A model generated the notes under the pieces. The model ran no database searches. It was not told the DNA's origin and saw only the letters and a list, made by a program, of their open reading frames with translations. DNA of 12,701 nucleotides from positions 1 through 12,701 of the forward strand of contig JAEXAZ010000208.1 of the NCBI GenBank assembly GCA_023394255.1, read 5' to 3'. This document shows, piece after piece, positions 1 to 6,603 of the stretch. The stretch is from Bacillota bacterium. GTDB taxonomy: Bacteria; Bacillota; Clostridia; Oscillospirales; Ruminococcaceae. Position numbers and translations under genes: made by a program. The first letter of the stretch is position 1. Every line of letters begins with the position of its first letter.

Positions 1-408
1 AAGCAGGGAATACTGCCAGGGATTTTGCGGGGTCTCGGGGAGCATGATGACCAGGAAGGTCACACAGCCCATGACGATCGCGCCGCGTTTTCCCAGCAGA
101 TTGCAGAGCAGGATCAACAGTGTGACGCCAACGGAAACAGCCAGAATTCGCAGGAGAGAGAGCCGGATCAGCAGAACGGCCGAAGACAGCAACGCCCCGA
201 ACACTCCGCCGATTGCAATGCCGACGATCCGGTTGCGTGCCTGTTCGAGCGATTCCTCCAGAGTGGACTGCATGACAATCAGCGCGGCAATGCATGCATA
301 GGACGCAGATCCCGGGATAACCTGATAAAGCAGGAGGCAAACTAAAATTGCCAGCGCTGTTTTCAGGTTGCGCATTCCCACATGGAAATCGGTTTTGCCC
401 AGTTTCAT
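1..408 (-). CDS. FUSC / aromatic acid exporter-like membrane protein, N-terminal part (cut by left edge)
   Basis: The ATG at 408 opens a frame that runs 136 codons to the left edge without a stop, so the C-terminal part is outside the window. An AGGAGGT-type ribosome binding site (417-422 read on the minus strand) lies 8 bases upstream. The visible protein starts MKLGKTDFHVGMRNLKTA and continues with about four hydrophobic helices separated by short charged stretches, including SALIVMQSTLEESLEQARNR-like spacing typical of the membrane half of FUSC/ArAE_1 (DUF939) proteins: an amphipathic start, the phrase ALIVMQSTLEESLEQ, then IVGIAIGGVFGALL. These families are inner-membrane proteins; some export aromatic acids, but the substrate of Firmicutes members is mostly unknown. 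It is transcribed away from the rest of the left cluster, from a promoter probably in the repeat-rich region to its right. Family assignment is by recognition of the pattern; the cytoplasmic C-terminal half cannot be checked. Confidence 0.72.
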   Translation of the reverse strand, partial: MKLGKTDFHVGMRNLKTALAILVCLLLYQVIPGSASYACIAALIVMQSTLEESLEQARNRIVGIAIGGVFGALLSSAVLLIRLSLLRILAVSVGVTLLILLCNLLGKRGAIVMGCVTFLVIMLPETPQNPWQYSLL

Positions 409-438
409 ATCGCCGTACCTCCATTTCAGCTTTTTTTC

Positions 439-474
439 ATTATACCACAAATGCAAAGCACGCAGTGGTATAAT
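439..474. repeat. 10-bp perfect inverted repeat containing back-to-back extended -10 motifs
   Basis: ATTATACCAC at 439-448 is matched by GTGGTATAAT at 465-474, leaving a 16-base loop. Each arm carries TGGTATAAT, which fits the extended -10 form TGnTATAAT. The left arm reads it leftward, toward the FUSC-like gene whose ribosome binding site is about 17 bases further on, so the left arm may be that gene's -10 element. No good -35 hexamer was found at 16-18 bases, which is tolerable for an extended -10. The right arm points toward the rest of the intergenic region. Confidence 0.6.
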
Positions 475-560
475 TGGCCATCAGGGCGGGAGCGGGCTTC
501 GCGGGCGCATCGCCCTGGCTATAATCCGGGACAATAACCGCAAAGCGGTTATTATACCAC
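465..560. repeat. 96-bp segment bounded by 10-bp perfect inverted repeats, with internal hairpins
   Basis: GTGGTATAAT (465-474) pairs with ATTATACCAC (551-560). Inside are CAGGGCG (482-488) with CGCCCTG (511-517), and a 9-bp perfect stem AATAACCGC (533-541) with GCGGTTATT (545-553) and a 3-base loop. The 465-474 arm can pair with either 439-448 or 551-560, so the two large pairings exclude each other. This could be a small non-autonomous palindromic element or a folded leader. It has no coding potential that I trust. Confidence 0.55.
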
Positions 561-572
561 AAGTACGAAGCA
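551..572. repeat. Second copy of a 22-bp direct repeat (first copy 439-460)
   Basis: Positions 439-460 and 551-572 match at 19 of 22 bases: both start ATTATACCACAA and both end in AAGCA, with differences at the 13th, 15th and 17th bases. A third, shorter echo, ATTATACC, occurs at 671-678. Repeated use of the same block within 240 bases shows the region was built by duplication or insertion of one element type. Confidence 0.6.
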
Positions 573-578
573 TTTTAT

Positions 579-647
579 GGTTTGCTTCATCACAAAGCGG
601 CACAATGTTGTATAGCGCGGCTAACCGCCAACTGTGATTTGCAAACC
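579..647. repeat. Long imperfect hairpin in the intergenic region
   Basis: Nested complementary blocks: GGTTTGC (579-585) with GCAAACC (641-647), ATCACA (589-594) with TGTGAT (633-638), and GCGG (597-600) with CCGC (625-628). A small TAGC/GCTA stem (613-616/620-623) sits near the tip. An outer pair AAGCA (568-572)/TGCTT (666-670) may extend the stem. An alternative stem TTGCAAACCG (639-648)/CGGATTGCAA (654-663) has one mismatch. It is not followed by a T-run, so it is not an obvious terminator. Function unknown: a folded RNA or a palindromic mobile remnant are both possible. Confidence 0.5.
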
Positions 648-703
648 GACATGCGGATTGCAATGTGCTTATTATACCGGAACCTTTTGGTTCGGGCAAG
701 GAT

Positions 704-733
704 TTGGCCTTTCAATGCGGCTTGATTTATGAT
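704..733 (+). promoter_or_regulatory. Candidate promoter of the four-gene plus-strand cluster
   Basis: TTGGCC (704-709), 18 bases, then TATGAT (728-733), followed about 57 bases later by the first start codon at 790. The -35 matches the consensus at four of six positions and the -10 at five of six. It lies just downstream of the repeat-rich stretch and is the best-looking promoter between 680 and 790, but the match is moderate. Confidence 0.4.
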
Positions 734-789
734 ACACTGAAACTGGAAAACTTATGCGCATATGCCTAAGCCGGGAGGAGGGATCTGCA

Positions 790-1017
790 ATGGATGCTGT
801 TTTTGATCTGATGGATTGGGGAATGGAAAAATGGAAACGTTTCACCGCTCTGGATGTTGCCGTTTTTAAAATCTTTTTGTTTTCGGCGGGTACTCTCTTC
901 GGCATGTACGCCGTGAGGGGGCGCAGAGGGCTGGCGCCTCTGGTTCGGACCGTGGTTCTGCTCACCTCTTGCCGCCTGATCTGGCGGATGTTTGGAGCCG
1001 GCCGCAGCCAATGCTGA
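790..1017 (+). CDS. Small membrane protein, 75 aa, conserved-type unknown
   Basis: ATG at 790 was chosen over an upstream in-frame ATG at 754 because GGGAGGAGGG (773-782) sits 7 bases in front of it and would lie inside the longer reading frame. The protein begins MDAVFDLMDWGMEKWKRFTA and has the layout 'short acidic helix, FTALDVAVFKIFLFSAGTLFGM membrane segment, basic loop, second hydrophobic stretch LVRTVVLLTSCRLIW'. This resembles short Firmicutes proteins of about 70 aa (a W/F-T-x-x-D-x-x-x-x-K motif followed by a membrane helix and a glycine) that databases often label, without good evidence, as 'permease of phosphate ABC transporter'. I recognise the layout but assign no function. It is first in a tight plus-strand cluster (16 bases to the next gene) that continues with two transporter genes, so a membrane role is reasonable. 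Confidence 0.65.
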   Translation: MDAVFDLMDWGMEKWKRFTALDVAVFKIFLFSAGTLFGMYAVRGRRGLAPLVRTVVLLTSCRLIWRMFGAGRSQC

Positions 1018-1033
1018 AGGAAGGGAAACTCTC

Positions 1034-1213
1034 ATGGGAAAACTGCTGAGAAAAGCGCCGCGGCGCGGCAAACGAAAACGGGGCAGGCTGACCGCCGCGC
1101 TGATCATCGCGGCGGCTGCGGCCCTGCTTGGGTTAGCATTGTTTTCCCAGGTTTCCGAGGTTGCCGACGGAAAGGGGTTCTGGGATAACTTTCAGACTTC
1201 GCAGCAGGGCTGA
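1034..1213 (+). CDS. Small basic single-pass membrane protein, 59 aa, unknown
   Basis: The ATG at 1034 has AAGGAAGGG (1017-1025) 8 bases upstream, much better than the in-frame ATG at 992, which lies inside the preceding gene. The product has a very basic N-terminus (residues 1-17, about nine Lys/Arg), one alanine- and leucine-rich hydrophobic helix (about 19-38), and a short polar tail (SEVADGKGFWDNFQTSQQG). By the positive-inside rule the tail would face outside. It lies 16 bases after the 75-aa gene and 30 bases before the EamA-type gene, so all are probably co-transcribed. I do not recognise a family. Independent support is only the ribosome binding site, spacing and sensible topology. 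Confidence 0.55.
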   Translation: MGKLLRKAPRRGKRKRGRLTAALIIAAAAALLGLALFSQVSEVADGKGFWDNFQTSQQG

Positions 1214-1243
1214 CAACATAAAAAGGGTGGAACAAACCGCAAT

Positions 1244-2161
1244 ATGAGAACAAACCGTCTTTATCTTCTGCTTGCGCTCCTGGTAATTTTTATCTGGGGC
1301 TCTACTTTTATTTCCACAAAAATTCTGCTGAATGACCTGACCCCCATCCAGATCATGCTGGCGCGGTATCTGATCGCCTATCTGGGGCTGCTGATCATCT
1401 ATCCGCGCTTTCACCGTCCCGAGGGTACGAAATCCGAATTGAGATATCTCTTGGCGGCGCTGACAGGGAGCACCTTCTATTTTCTGGCGGAAAACTCCGC
1501 GCTGTCTTTTACGCAGGCCTCCAATGTGAGCCTGCTGATTTCCGCCGCGCCGATCCTGACCTCTGTCGCCGCGCACCTGTGCACCAGAGACGAAAAGATG
1601 AACCGCCGGCAGGTTTACGGGTTTCTGTCAGCAATAGCCGGTATTTTTCTCGTGGTATGCAACGGGAAGTTTGTGCTCAAACTGTCTCCCGCAGGCGACC
1701 TGCTGGCGCTTGCGGCCGCTTTGCTCTGGGCGTTTTACTGCATCCTGCTGCGCGGGTTTGACAGCCCCCACAAGCCCGTCTACATTACGCGCAAGATCTT
1801 CTTCTATGCGATCCTTACAATGGCGCCGCTCCTGCTTCTGGACAGGCGTCAGCCAGCCCCGGGTGCCTTTTTGCAGCTGCGGGTCTGGTTTCACCTTGTC
1901 TTTCTGGGGCTGGTGGCCTCGTCGGTCTGCTATGTTCTGTGGTATCAGGTGGTAGCCCACCTGGGCGCGGTGCGGGCCAATAATTTCGTTTATCTGAACC
2001 CGCTGGTAACGATGGTGTTCTCGGTCATCTTCCTGCGCGAGCGGATCACGCCGCTGATGTCGGCGGGCGGCGTGCTGATCCTGCTGGGCGTTATGATCGC
2101 GGAAGGCACGCTGGGGCGTCGGGAAGCCGTTACAGAACAGGAAAGGAAGGTGTCTGTTTGA
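1244..2161 (+). CDS. EamA / DMT-superfamily transporter
   Basis: 305 aa, the usual length of a ten-helix EamA protein. Two homologous halves are visible: the first begins LLALLVIFIWGSTFISTKILL (about 8-29), with the typical IWGSTF signature; the second begins around residue 150 (GDLLALAAALLWAFYCILLR) and ends in the PLVTMVFSVIFLRERITPLMSAGGVLILLGVMIAEG helix pair (about 250-288). The LRERITPLMSAGGVLILLGV stretch is a strong family hallmark. The short charged C-terminus (RREAVTEQERKVSV) is cytoplasmic by the usual topology. Such proteins export amino acids, metabolites or drugs; the substrate cannot be read from sequence. The ribosome binding site is weak and far (GGGTGG at 1225-1230, 13 bases away). 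The stop TGA is part of the next gene's start (TTGA at 2158-2161), implying translational coupling with the downstream permease. Confidence 0.9.
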   Translation: MRTNRLYLLLALLVIFIWGSTFISTKILLNDLTPIQIMLARYLIAYLGLLIIYPRFHRPEGTKSELRYLLAALTGSTFYFLAENSALSFTQASNVSLLISAAPILTSVAAHLCTRDEKMNRRQVYGFLSAIAGIFLVVCNGKFVLKLSPAGDLLALAAALLWAFYCILLRGFDSPHKPVYITRKIFFYAILTMAPLLLLDRRQPAPGAFLQLRVWFHLVFLGLVASSVCYVLWYQVVAHLGAVRANNFVYLNPLVTMVFSVIFLRERITPLMSAGGVLILLGVMIAEGTLGRREAVTEQERKVSV

Positions 2162-3312
2162 GAAAGGAAACTATCCGAGGATACTGCATTGTCGCGGCAT
2201 TCACCGTCATACTCTATCTGGGGCTGAGCAATCTCGCTTACATTTCGGACGAACTCAATATGATCGCCCGCCTGTTCACGCCTTTTTTTATCGGCATCGT
2301 GTTTGCGTTTATTGTGAACTTTCTGATGCGCGCGTTTGAAAACAATGTGTTCTGCGATCTCGCACATCACAAATATCCCATTATGAGAAAGCTTATGCGC
2401 CCGCTGTCACTGCTGTGTTCCTATTTTCTGTTGTTTCTGTTTTTGGCGCTCCTGCTCACCGTCGTGGTGCCGCAGCTCGTTACAAGCCTTTCCGTCCTCT
2501 CGGGAAACATTCCGGGATATCTTTATTCCCTGCAAAGCGAGGCGGAACAGCTGATTTCCAAACTGAACCTTGACCCGGCAATCATAGAGGCGATCAACGG
2601 CTGGTTCTGGCAGATGATGAAATCCCTGCCCGACTTCCTGCTGAATATGCTCAAAACCGTGCCGCAGCTTGCGGGCATGCTTGTTTCGCTGGGCGGCGGC
2701 GTGGTCAACGCCGTCATCGGCCTGATCGTTTCCATCCACATCCTGCTCAACAAGGAAATCCTGTTTTCCCAGATGGACAGGATCGTACGGGCATTCCTCC
2801 CGGTGCAGGCGGCAAAACAGGTGCGCGGGATTGCGGTCGTCGCTTCCCACATTTTTACGAGTTATGTCTCCGGCCAGCTTCTGGACGCACTCTTTGTCGG
2901 CATTGTCAGCGTCCTTGGGCTTTGGCTGTTCCGATTCCCGTATGCTTTGCTGATCGGCGTTATTATGGGCATTACCAATATAATCCCATTTTTCGGGCCG
3001 TTCATCGGCGCGGTTCCCGGTTTTATTATCCTGTTGATGGTCAGCCCCGTCAAGGCATTTTTATATATCCTTTTTGTGCTTGTGGTGCAGCAGGTGGACG
3101 GCAACATCATCGCGCCCAAGATTATCGGGGAATCGGTGGGACTGCCTCCGCTCTGGGTGCTGTTCGCCGTAACGATTGGCGGCGGGCTGTTCGGCATTCC
3201 CGGAATGGTGCTGGGAACACCTGTCTTTGCAATTTTTTATTTCCTTTTCGGCAGGCTGGTTAAGAGCCGGCTCCATGAAACGGACAAGCCTTCCGAAACC
3301 GAAACGACCTGA
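2158..3312 (+). CDS. AI-2E family transporter (PerM-like permease)
   Basis: 384 aa with the arrangement of the AI-2E/PerM family (PF01594): helices in the first 75 residues (RLFTPFFIGIVFAFIVNFLM at about 39-58), a long soluble loop of about 100 residues (LSVLSGNIPGYLYSLQSEAEQLISKLN and onward), then a cluster of five to six helices. Family hallmarks near the end are YALLIGVIMGITNIIPFFGP (about 260-280), QQVDGNIIAPKIIGESVGLPPLWVLFAV (about 310-338) and the GGGLFGIPGMVLGTPVFA helix. Members transport diverse small molecules or ions (for example sodium/proton exchange in some bacteria); autoinducer-2 transport applies only to the name-giving protein. The start is TTG at 2158, overlapping the previous stop by four bases, with AGGAAGG at 2144-2150 seven bases upstream. 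No in-frame ATG occurs near the conserved start, so TTG is well supported. It is the last gene before the terminator at 3318-3358. Confidence 0.9.
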   Translation: MRKETIRGYCIVAAFTVILYLGLSNLAYISDELNMIARLFTPFFIGIVFAFIVNFLMRAFENNVFCDLAHHKYPIMRKLMRPLSLLCSYFLLFLFLALLLTVVVPQLVTSLSVLSGNIPGYLYSLQSEAEQLISKLNLDPAIIEAINGWFWQMMKSLPDFLLNMLKTVPQLAGMLVSLGGGVVNAVIGLIVSIHILLNKEILFSQMDRIVRAFLPVQAAKQVRGIAVVASHIFTSYVSGQLLDALFVGIVSVLGLWLFRFPYALLIGVIMGITNIIPFFGPFIGAVPGFIILLMVSPVKAFLYILFVLVVQQVDGNIIAPKIIGESVGLPPLWVLFAVTIGGGLFGIPGMVLGTPVFAIFYFLFGRLVKSRLHETDKPSETETT

Positions 3313-3317
3313 ACCGG

Positions 3318-3358
3318 CAAAAGGCAGGCCCGGTGAAGTTCACCGGGCCTGCCTTTTG
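3318..3358. terminator. Bidirectional rho-independent terminator between convergent genes
   Basis: Perfect 18-bp stem: 3318-3335 pairs with 3341-3358, joined by AAGTT. The stem is flanked by AAAA on the left arm and TTTT on the right arm, so both strands give a GC-rich hairpin ending in a short U-run. It lies 5 bases after the permease stop and 14 bases beyond the uxaA stop on the other strand, so it should serve both. Confidence 0.9.
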
Positions 3359-3372
3359 ATTTGTGTCCGCTT

Positions 3373-4854
3373 TTACAGGGTAACGCCGTCCTTAAAAATT
3401 GCGAGATCGCGGATGCCGTGCTTTTCACCGGTGGTTTGTTCACCGGAAGCAATCGACAGGACATAATCATAGAATTCGCGGGAAAGCTGCTCCATCGGAA
3501 CGCCCTCCACAAACTGTCCGGCATTGAAGTCGATCCAGCCGCGCTTTTTCTCAAACAGGGGCGTGTTGCTGGAAATCTTCACCGTCGGCACAGGACAGCC
3601 GAACGGTGTGCCGCGGCCGGTGGTGAACAGTACGATCTGCGCACCCGCTACCGCCAATGCGGTTGCCGCCACAAGGTCGTTGCCGGGCGCCTGCAGGAGG
3701 TTCAGCCCGCGGGTCGACACTTGGTCCCCATAGGCAAGAACGTCGGTTACAATGCCTGTGCCGCCCTTCTGCGTGCAGCCGAGGCTCTTGTCCTCCAGCG
3801 TCGAGATGCCGCCCGCCTTATTGCCGGGGGAGGGGTTCTCGTAGATGGTCTGGTTGTGGCGGACAAAATAATCCTTGAAGTTGTTGACGAGGTCAACGGT
3901 CTTCCGAAAGGTTTCTTCGTCCTTGCAGCGGTTCATCAGGATCGTTTCCGCCCCGAACATTTCGGGGACCTCCGTGAGGATAGAGGTGCCGCCCTGCGTG
4001 GTCAGGATATCCGAGAACGCGCCGACCAGCGGGTTCGCGGAGATGCCGGAAAGGCCGTCGGAGCCGCCGCACTTGAGGCCGACAATCAGCTCGGAAGCGG
4101 AACAGGTCTGCCGGCGGAAGCTGCCCGCATAGTTGGCAAGCTCCCCGATCAGGCGGACGCCCTCCGCAACCTCGTCCTCGCTGTCCTGACAGTTAAGGAA
4201 CTTCACGCGGTCGGGATTGGTCTCGCCGAGCACCTTTTTAAATTCCGCAATGTTGTTGTTTTCGCAGCCGAGCCCCAGAACCAGCACGCCGCCCGCGTTG
4301 GGATGGCGCACCAGCCCGGCAAGGGCTTTCTGGGTATTGAGATGGTCCTCGGTCAGCTGGGAGCAGCCATAGGGGTGCGCAAAGGCATGGACGCCCTCCA
4401 CGGTGCCTGTCACGAATTCCTGCGCGCCCTTTTCAATCAGCGCGGCAATGGAATTGACACAGCCGACGGTGGGGATGACCCAGATCTCGTTGCGCACGCC
4501 GACACGCCCGTCTTCACGGACATAGCCCTCAAAGGTCTTGGGCGTTTCAGGCGTAAGCGGTTTCAGCGCGGGCCGGTAGGAATAGGTCAGTTTATCATTC
4601 AATTTGGTTTTGATGTTTTGAACATGTACCCACTGGCCCGGCGCGATATCCGTCTGCGCGGTGCCGATCGGGTAGCCGTACTTGACGACGTCTTCGCCTT
4701 TGGCAATCGGTTTGATGGCCATTTTATGTCCCGCCGTGATCTCTTCGGCGGCAGTGACGGAAACACCGCGCGCGTCCACAGCTTCGCCTTTGTCAATCGG
4801 GTGGAGCGCAACGCCTACGTTATCCGACGGATGGATGACCAGAAATTTTAACAT
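3373..4854 (-). CDS. uxaA: Altronate dehydratase (D-altronate hydrolase)
   Basis: 493 aa, very close to the usual length of about 495. The enzyme removes water from D-altronate to give 2-keto-3-deoxy-D-gluconate, the third step of D-galacturonate breakdown, in the cytoplasm; the family is metal (Fe/Mn) dependent. An N-terminal SAF domain (about 8-80) is followed by the GarD/UxaA catalytic region starting at GYVREDGRVGVRNE (110-123) with IPTVGC (127-132). Further hallmarks are HPYGCSQL (160-167), LGLGCENN (193-200), GLKCGGSDGLSGISANP (259-275), NPSPGNKAGGISTLEDKSLGC (340-360) and TTGRGTPFGCPVPTVKISSN (411-430). The conserved cysteine and histidine residues are all present and no truncation is seen. 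GGGAGG (4861-4866) is 6 bases before the ATG. It begins 42 bases after uxaB ends and is certainly co-transcribed with it. A related sugar-acid dehydratase activity is less likely given uxaB and uxaC nearby. Confidence 0.95.
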   Translation of the reverse strand: MLKFLVIHPSDNVGVALHPIDKGEAVDARGVSVTAAEEITAGHKMAIKPIAKGEDVVKYGYPIGTAQTDIAPGQWVHVQNIKTKLNDKLTYSYRPALKPLTPETPKTFEGYVREDGRVGVRNEIWVIPTVGCVNSIAALIEKGAQEFVTGTVEGVHAFAHPYGCSQLTEDHLNTQKALAGLVRHPNAGGVLVLGLGCENNNIAEFKKVLGETNPDRVKFLNCQDSEDEVAEGVRLIGELANYAGSFRRQTCSASELIVGLKCGGSDGLSGISANPLVGAFSDILTTQGGTSILTEVPEMFGAETILMNRCKDEETFRKTVDLVNNFKDYFVRHNQTIYENPSPGNKAGGISTLEDKSLGCTQKGGTGIVTDVLAYGDQVSTRGLNLLQAPGNDLVAATALAVAGAQIVLFTTGRGTPFGCPVPTVKISSNTPLFEKKRGWIDFNAGQFVEGVPMEQLSREFYDYVLSIASGEQTTGEKHGIRDLAIFKDGVTL

Positions 4855-4896
4855 GGTGAACCTCCCTGTTGTGGGTGAATCGGTTAAATCGGCTGT

Positions 4897-6363
4897 TTAC
4901 TTGACCAGCCCGTGCACGACGGCTTTCATGCCCTTCGTGCGAATGTCGCCCAGATAGGCAGCCACGGCGGATACAAAGCCGGTGTATTTGGTGAGGTCCT
5001 CGCCCCAGAATGCGGTATGGGAAGCGAATGCTTTCACAAATTCCCCGTCGGAGCTGCCTTTGTGGGAAGCGAAGAATTCCAGCGCGGCCGCGTCGTCTTT
5101 GATATCGTAGCGCTCGCCGTTGCGGTCGCCCCTGAGAATGCCGCCGTCCATCTCGCAGGTGGTGGAATAGAACGCCATCAGCGCCGCAAAGGAGAAGGTG
5201 AGCAGACGGGGGATTTCACCGTTTTTGTTGTAGTTGTCACGGAAGGTAGGCAGAATACGGGATTTCCACTTGGAAACGGAGTTGAGGGAGATGTCCAGCA
5301 GGCGGTGCTTGATGAACGGGTTCTCGAAGCGCTCGAACACCGAGTTCGCAAACGCGATCACTTCGTCATGCGGCAGCTTGACGGTGGGTACGATCTCCTC
5401 AAACACAATGGTTTCCATCAGCTTGCGGACGTCGGCGTCCTTCATAATTTCGCCCACGATATCAAATCCGGCAAGGTAGCCCGCCAGGACGGTGGAAGTG
5501 TGCGCGCCGTTGAGGATGCGGACTTTGCGCTCACGGTACGGAGTCTGGTCGTCGGTGAAGACAACCGGAAGCCCGGCTTTGTCGATGGGGAAGATCTTCG
5601 AAATATCCTTTTTGCTCTCGATAACCCACAGGCCGAACGGTTCGGCGGTATCGACGAGATTATCCACATAGCCGAGCTGTTTGGCGGTTTCCTCCACATT
5701 GTCGCGCGGATAGCCGGTTACGATGCGGTCGACCAGCGTGCAGCAGAAGGTGCAGCTCTCCTCCACCCAGTTCTTGAAGCCATCGCCGAGCTTCCACAGG
5801 TCGATGAACTGGTTCACGCAGGTGTGCAGCTTATCGCCGTTGTGTTCGATCAGTTCGCAGGGGATGATTACGAGGCCCTTGTCGGCGGCGCCCGCGAATT
5901 TTTTGAAACGCGCATGCAGCGCTTTGGTCAGCTTGCCGGGGTAGGTAACCGGCGGCTCGCTTTCAAATTTGTCCGTTTCGTCAAATACGATGCCTGCTTC
6001 GGTGGTATTGGAGATGATAATTTTCAGCGTGTCAAGGCAGGCGGTTTCCATATAGTCCGCATATTCGCTGTAAGCGTCCACCGCTTTCTGCACAGAGGTA
6101 ATCACGCGGGCGTCATTGATGACCTTGCCGTCCATCTGCCCGCGCAGAACCACCGTATAAAGGTTATCCTGCCCGTGGAAACGGTTCAGATCGCGAAACG
6201 GGATCGGCTTTTCGATTGCGATACCCTGATCGGTAACGCCTTTTTCATTGGCGATATCAATCATATAATCGGCAAACGCGCGCAGGAAATTCCCCTCGCC
6301 GTACTGCATGACGCCGATCGGGCGGGATTTCGCGGTGAACAGGTCTTTGTTCATTGTTTTCAT
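4897..6363 (-). CDS. uxaB: Tagaturonate reductase (altronate oxidoreductase)
   Basis: 488 aa from the ATG at 6363; Escherichia coli UxaB is about 483 aa. It reduces D-tagaturonate to D-altronate with NADH. It belongs to the polyol-specific long-chain (mannitol) dehydrogenase family: an N-terminal nucleotide-binding domain (GVMQYGEGNFLRAFADYMID at 17-36) and a C-terminal all-helical domain. The catalytic KxxxxNxxH motif is K280-N285-H288 in RKVRILNGAHTS. UxaB-specific phrases are IIPCELIEHNGD (166-177), LVDRIVTGYPRD (210-221) and FIKHRLLDISLNSVSKWKSRILP, which favour tagaturonate over fructuronate or mannitol. The start at 6363 has AAGGGG (6378-6373) nine bases upstream; an in-frame ATG at 6405 would add 14 unconserved residues and has no ribosome binding site. 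First gene of the leftward uxaB-uxaA unit, with its own promoter and an operator-like site in the leader. Confidence 0.95.
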   Translation of the reverse strand: MKTMNKDLFTAKSRPIGVMQYGEGNFLRAFADYMIDIANEKGVTDQGIAIEKPIPFRDLNRFHGQDNLYTVVLRGQMDGKVINDARVITSVQKAVDAYSEYADYMETACLDTLKIIISNTTEAGIVFDETDKFESEPPVTYPGKLTKALHARFKKFAGAADKGLVIIPCELIEHNGDKLHTCVNQFIDLWKLGDGFKNWVEESCTFCCTLVDRIVTGYPRDNVEETAKQLGYVDNLVDTAEPFGLWVIESKKDISKIFPIDKAGLPVVFTDDQTPYRERKVRILNGAHTSTVLAGYLAGFDIVGEIMKDADVRKLMETIVFEEIVPTVKLPHDEVIAFANSVFERFENPFIKHRLLDISLNSVSKWKSRILPTFRDNYNKNGEIPRLLTFSFAALMAFYSTTCEMDGGILRGDRNGERYDIKDDAAALEFFASHKGSSDGEFVKAFASHTAFWGEDLTKYTGFVSAVAAYLGDIRTKGMKAVVHGLVK

Positions 6364-6433
6364 TTGAAAAGTCCCCTTCAAATCAGTTTGATCATCCGCC
6401 TGCATGGCTCACTGACGAATAGAGCACAATTAA

Positions 6434-6447
6434 TGTAAGCGGTTACG
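6434..6447. promoter_or_regulatory. LacI/CcpA-type operator in the uxaB leader
   Basis: TGTAAGCGGTTACG agrees at 13 of 14 positions with the catabolite-responsive-element consensus TGWAANCGNTNWCA and has the GTAA-NCGN-TTAC dyad of LacI-family operators. On the leftward promoter (-10 at 6469-6464) it covers roughly +10 to +23, where a bound repressor would block transcription. It could be bound by the adjacent LacI-family regulator, by CcpA, or by both; sequence alone does not separate these. Confidence 0.7.
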
Positions 6448-6463
6448 TTACTTGTATACATCC

Positions 6464-6492
6464 ATGATAATTGCGCATGAGAGGAAAGTCAA
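6464..6492 (-). promoter_or_regulatory. Promoter of uxaB-uxaA
   Basis: On the minus strand TTGACT (6492-6487), exactly 17 bases, then TATCAT (6469-6464). Both hexamers match the sigma-A consensus at five of six positions. The predicted transcription start is near 6457, giving a leader of about 94 bases that contains the operator-like site at 6434-6447. Confidence 0.7.
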
Positions 6493-6603
6493 TAGAAGCG
6501 CTGTTTTTTCATCGTTTTTTTCTGATATTTGTCGTTTTTGAGTAATTTTGCATCGTTTATTTGGCGCTTTTCACCGAACTTGTGTAAGAGCGCAAGAAAG
6601 ATG

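Noticed and set aside
25..345. Plus-strand 106-aa open frame at the left end
   Set aside because: Highly charged Gln/Asp/Arg-rich translation opposite the hydrophobic FUSC-like protein, which has a good ribosome binding site and membrane helices; a shadow.
439..680. CRISPR array
   Set aside because: The repeated blocks are only two full copies, one partial, unevenly spaced, and lie in inverted as well as direct orientation; no cas gene is present.
368..699. Short open frames on both strands over the repeat region
   Set aside because: They follow the palindromic repeats, have no ribosome binding sites and no recognisable protein features.
3361..4851. 496-aa plus-strand open frame opposite uxaA
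   Set aside because: It mirrors uxaA codon for codon in a GC-rich gene, has no ribosome binding site or recognisable domain, and its composition (many Arg, His, Gln, Gly) is that of an antisense shadow. It also begins inside the terminator region.
4912..6438. 508-aa plus-strand open frame opposite uxaB
   Set aside because: Antisense shadow of a certain gene; it lacks family motifs and crosses the uxaB promoter region.
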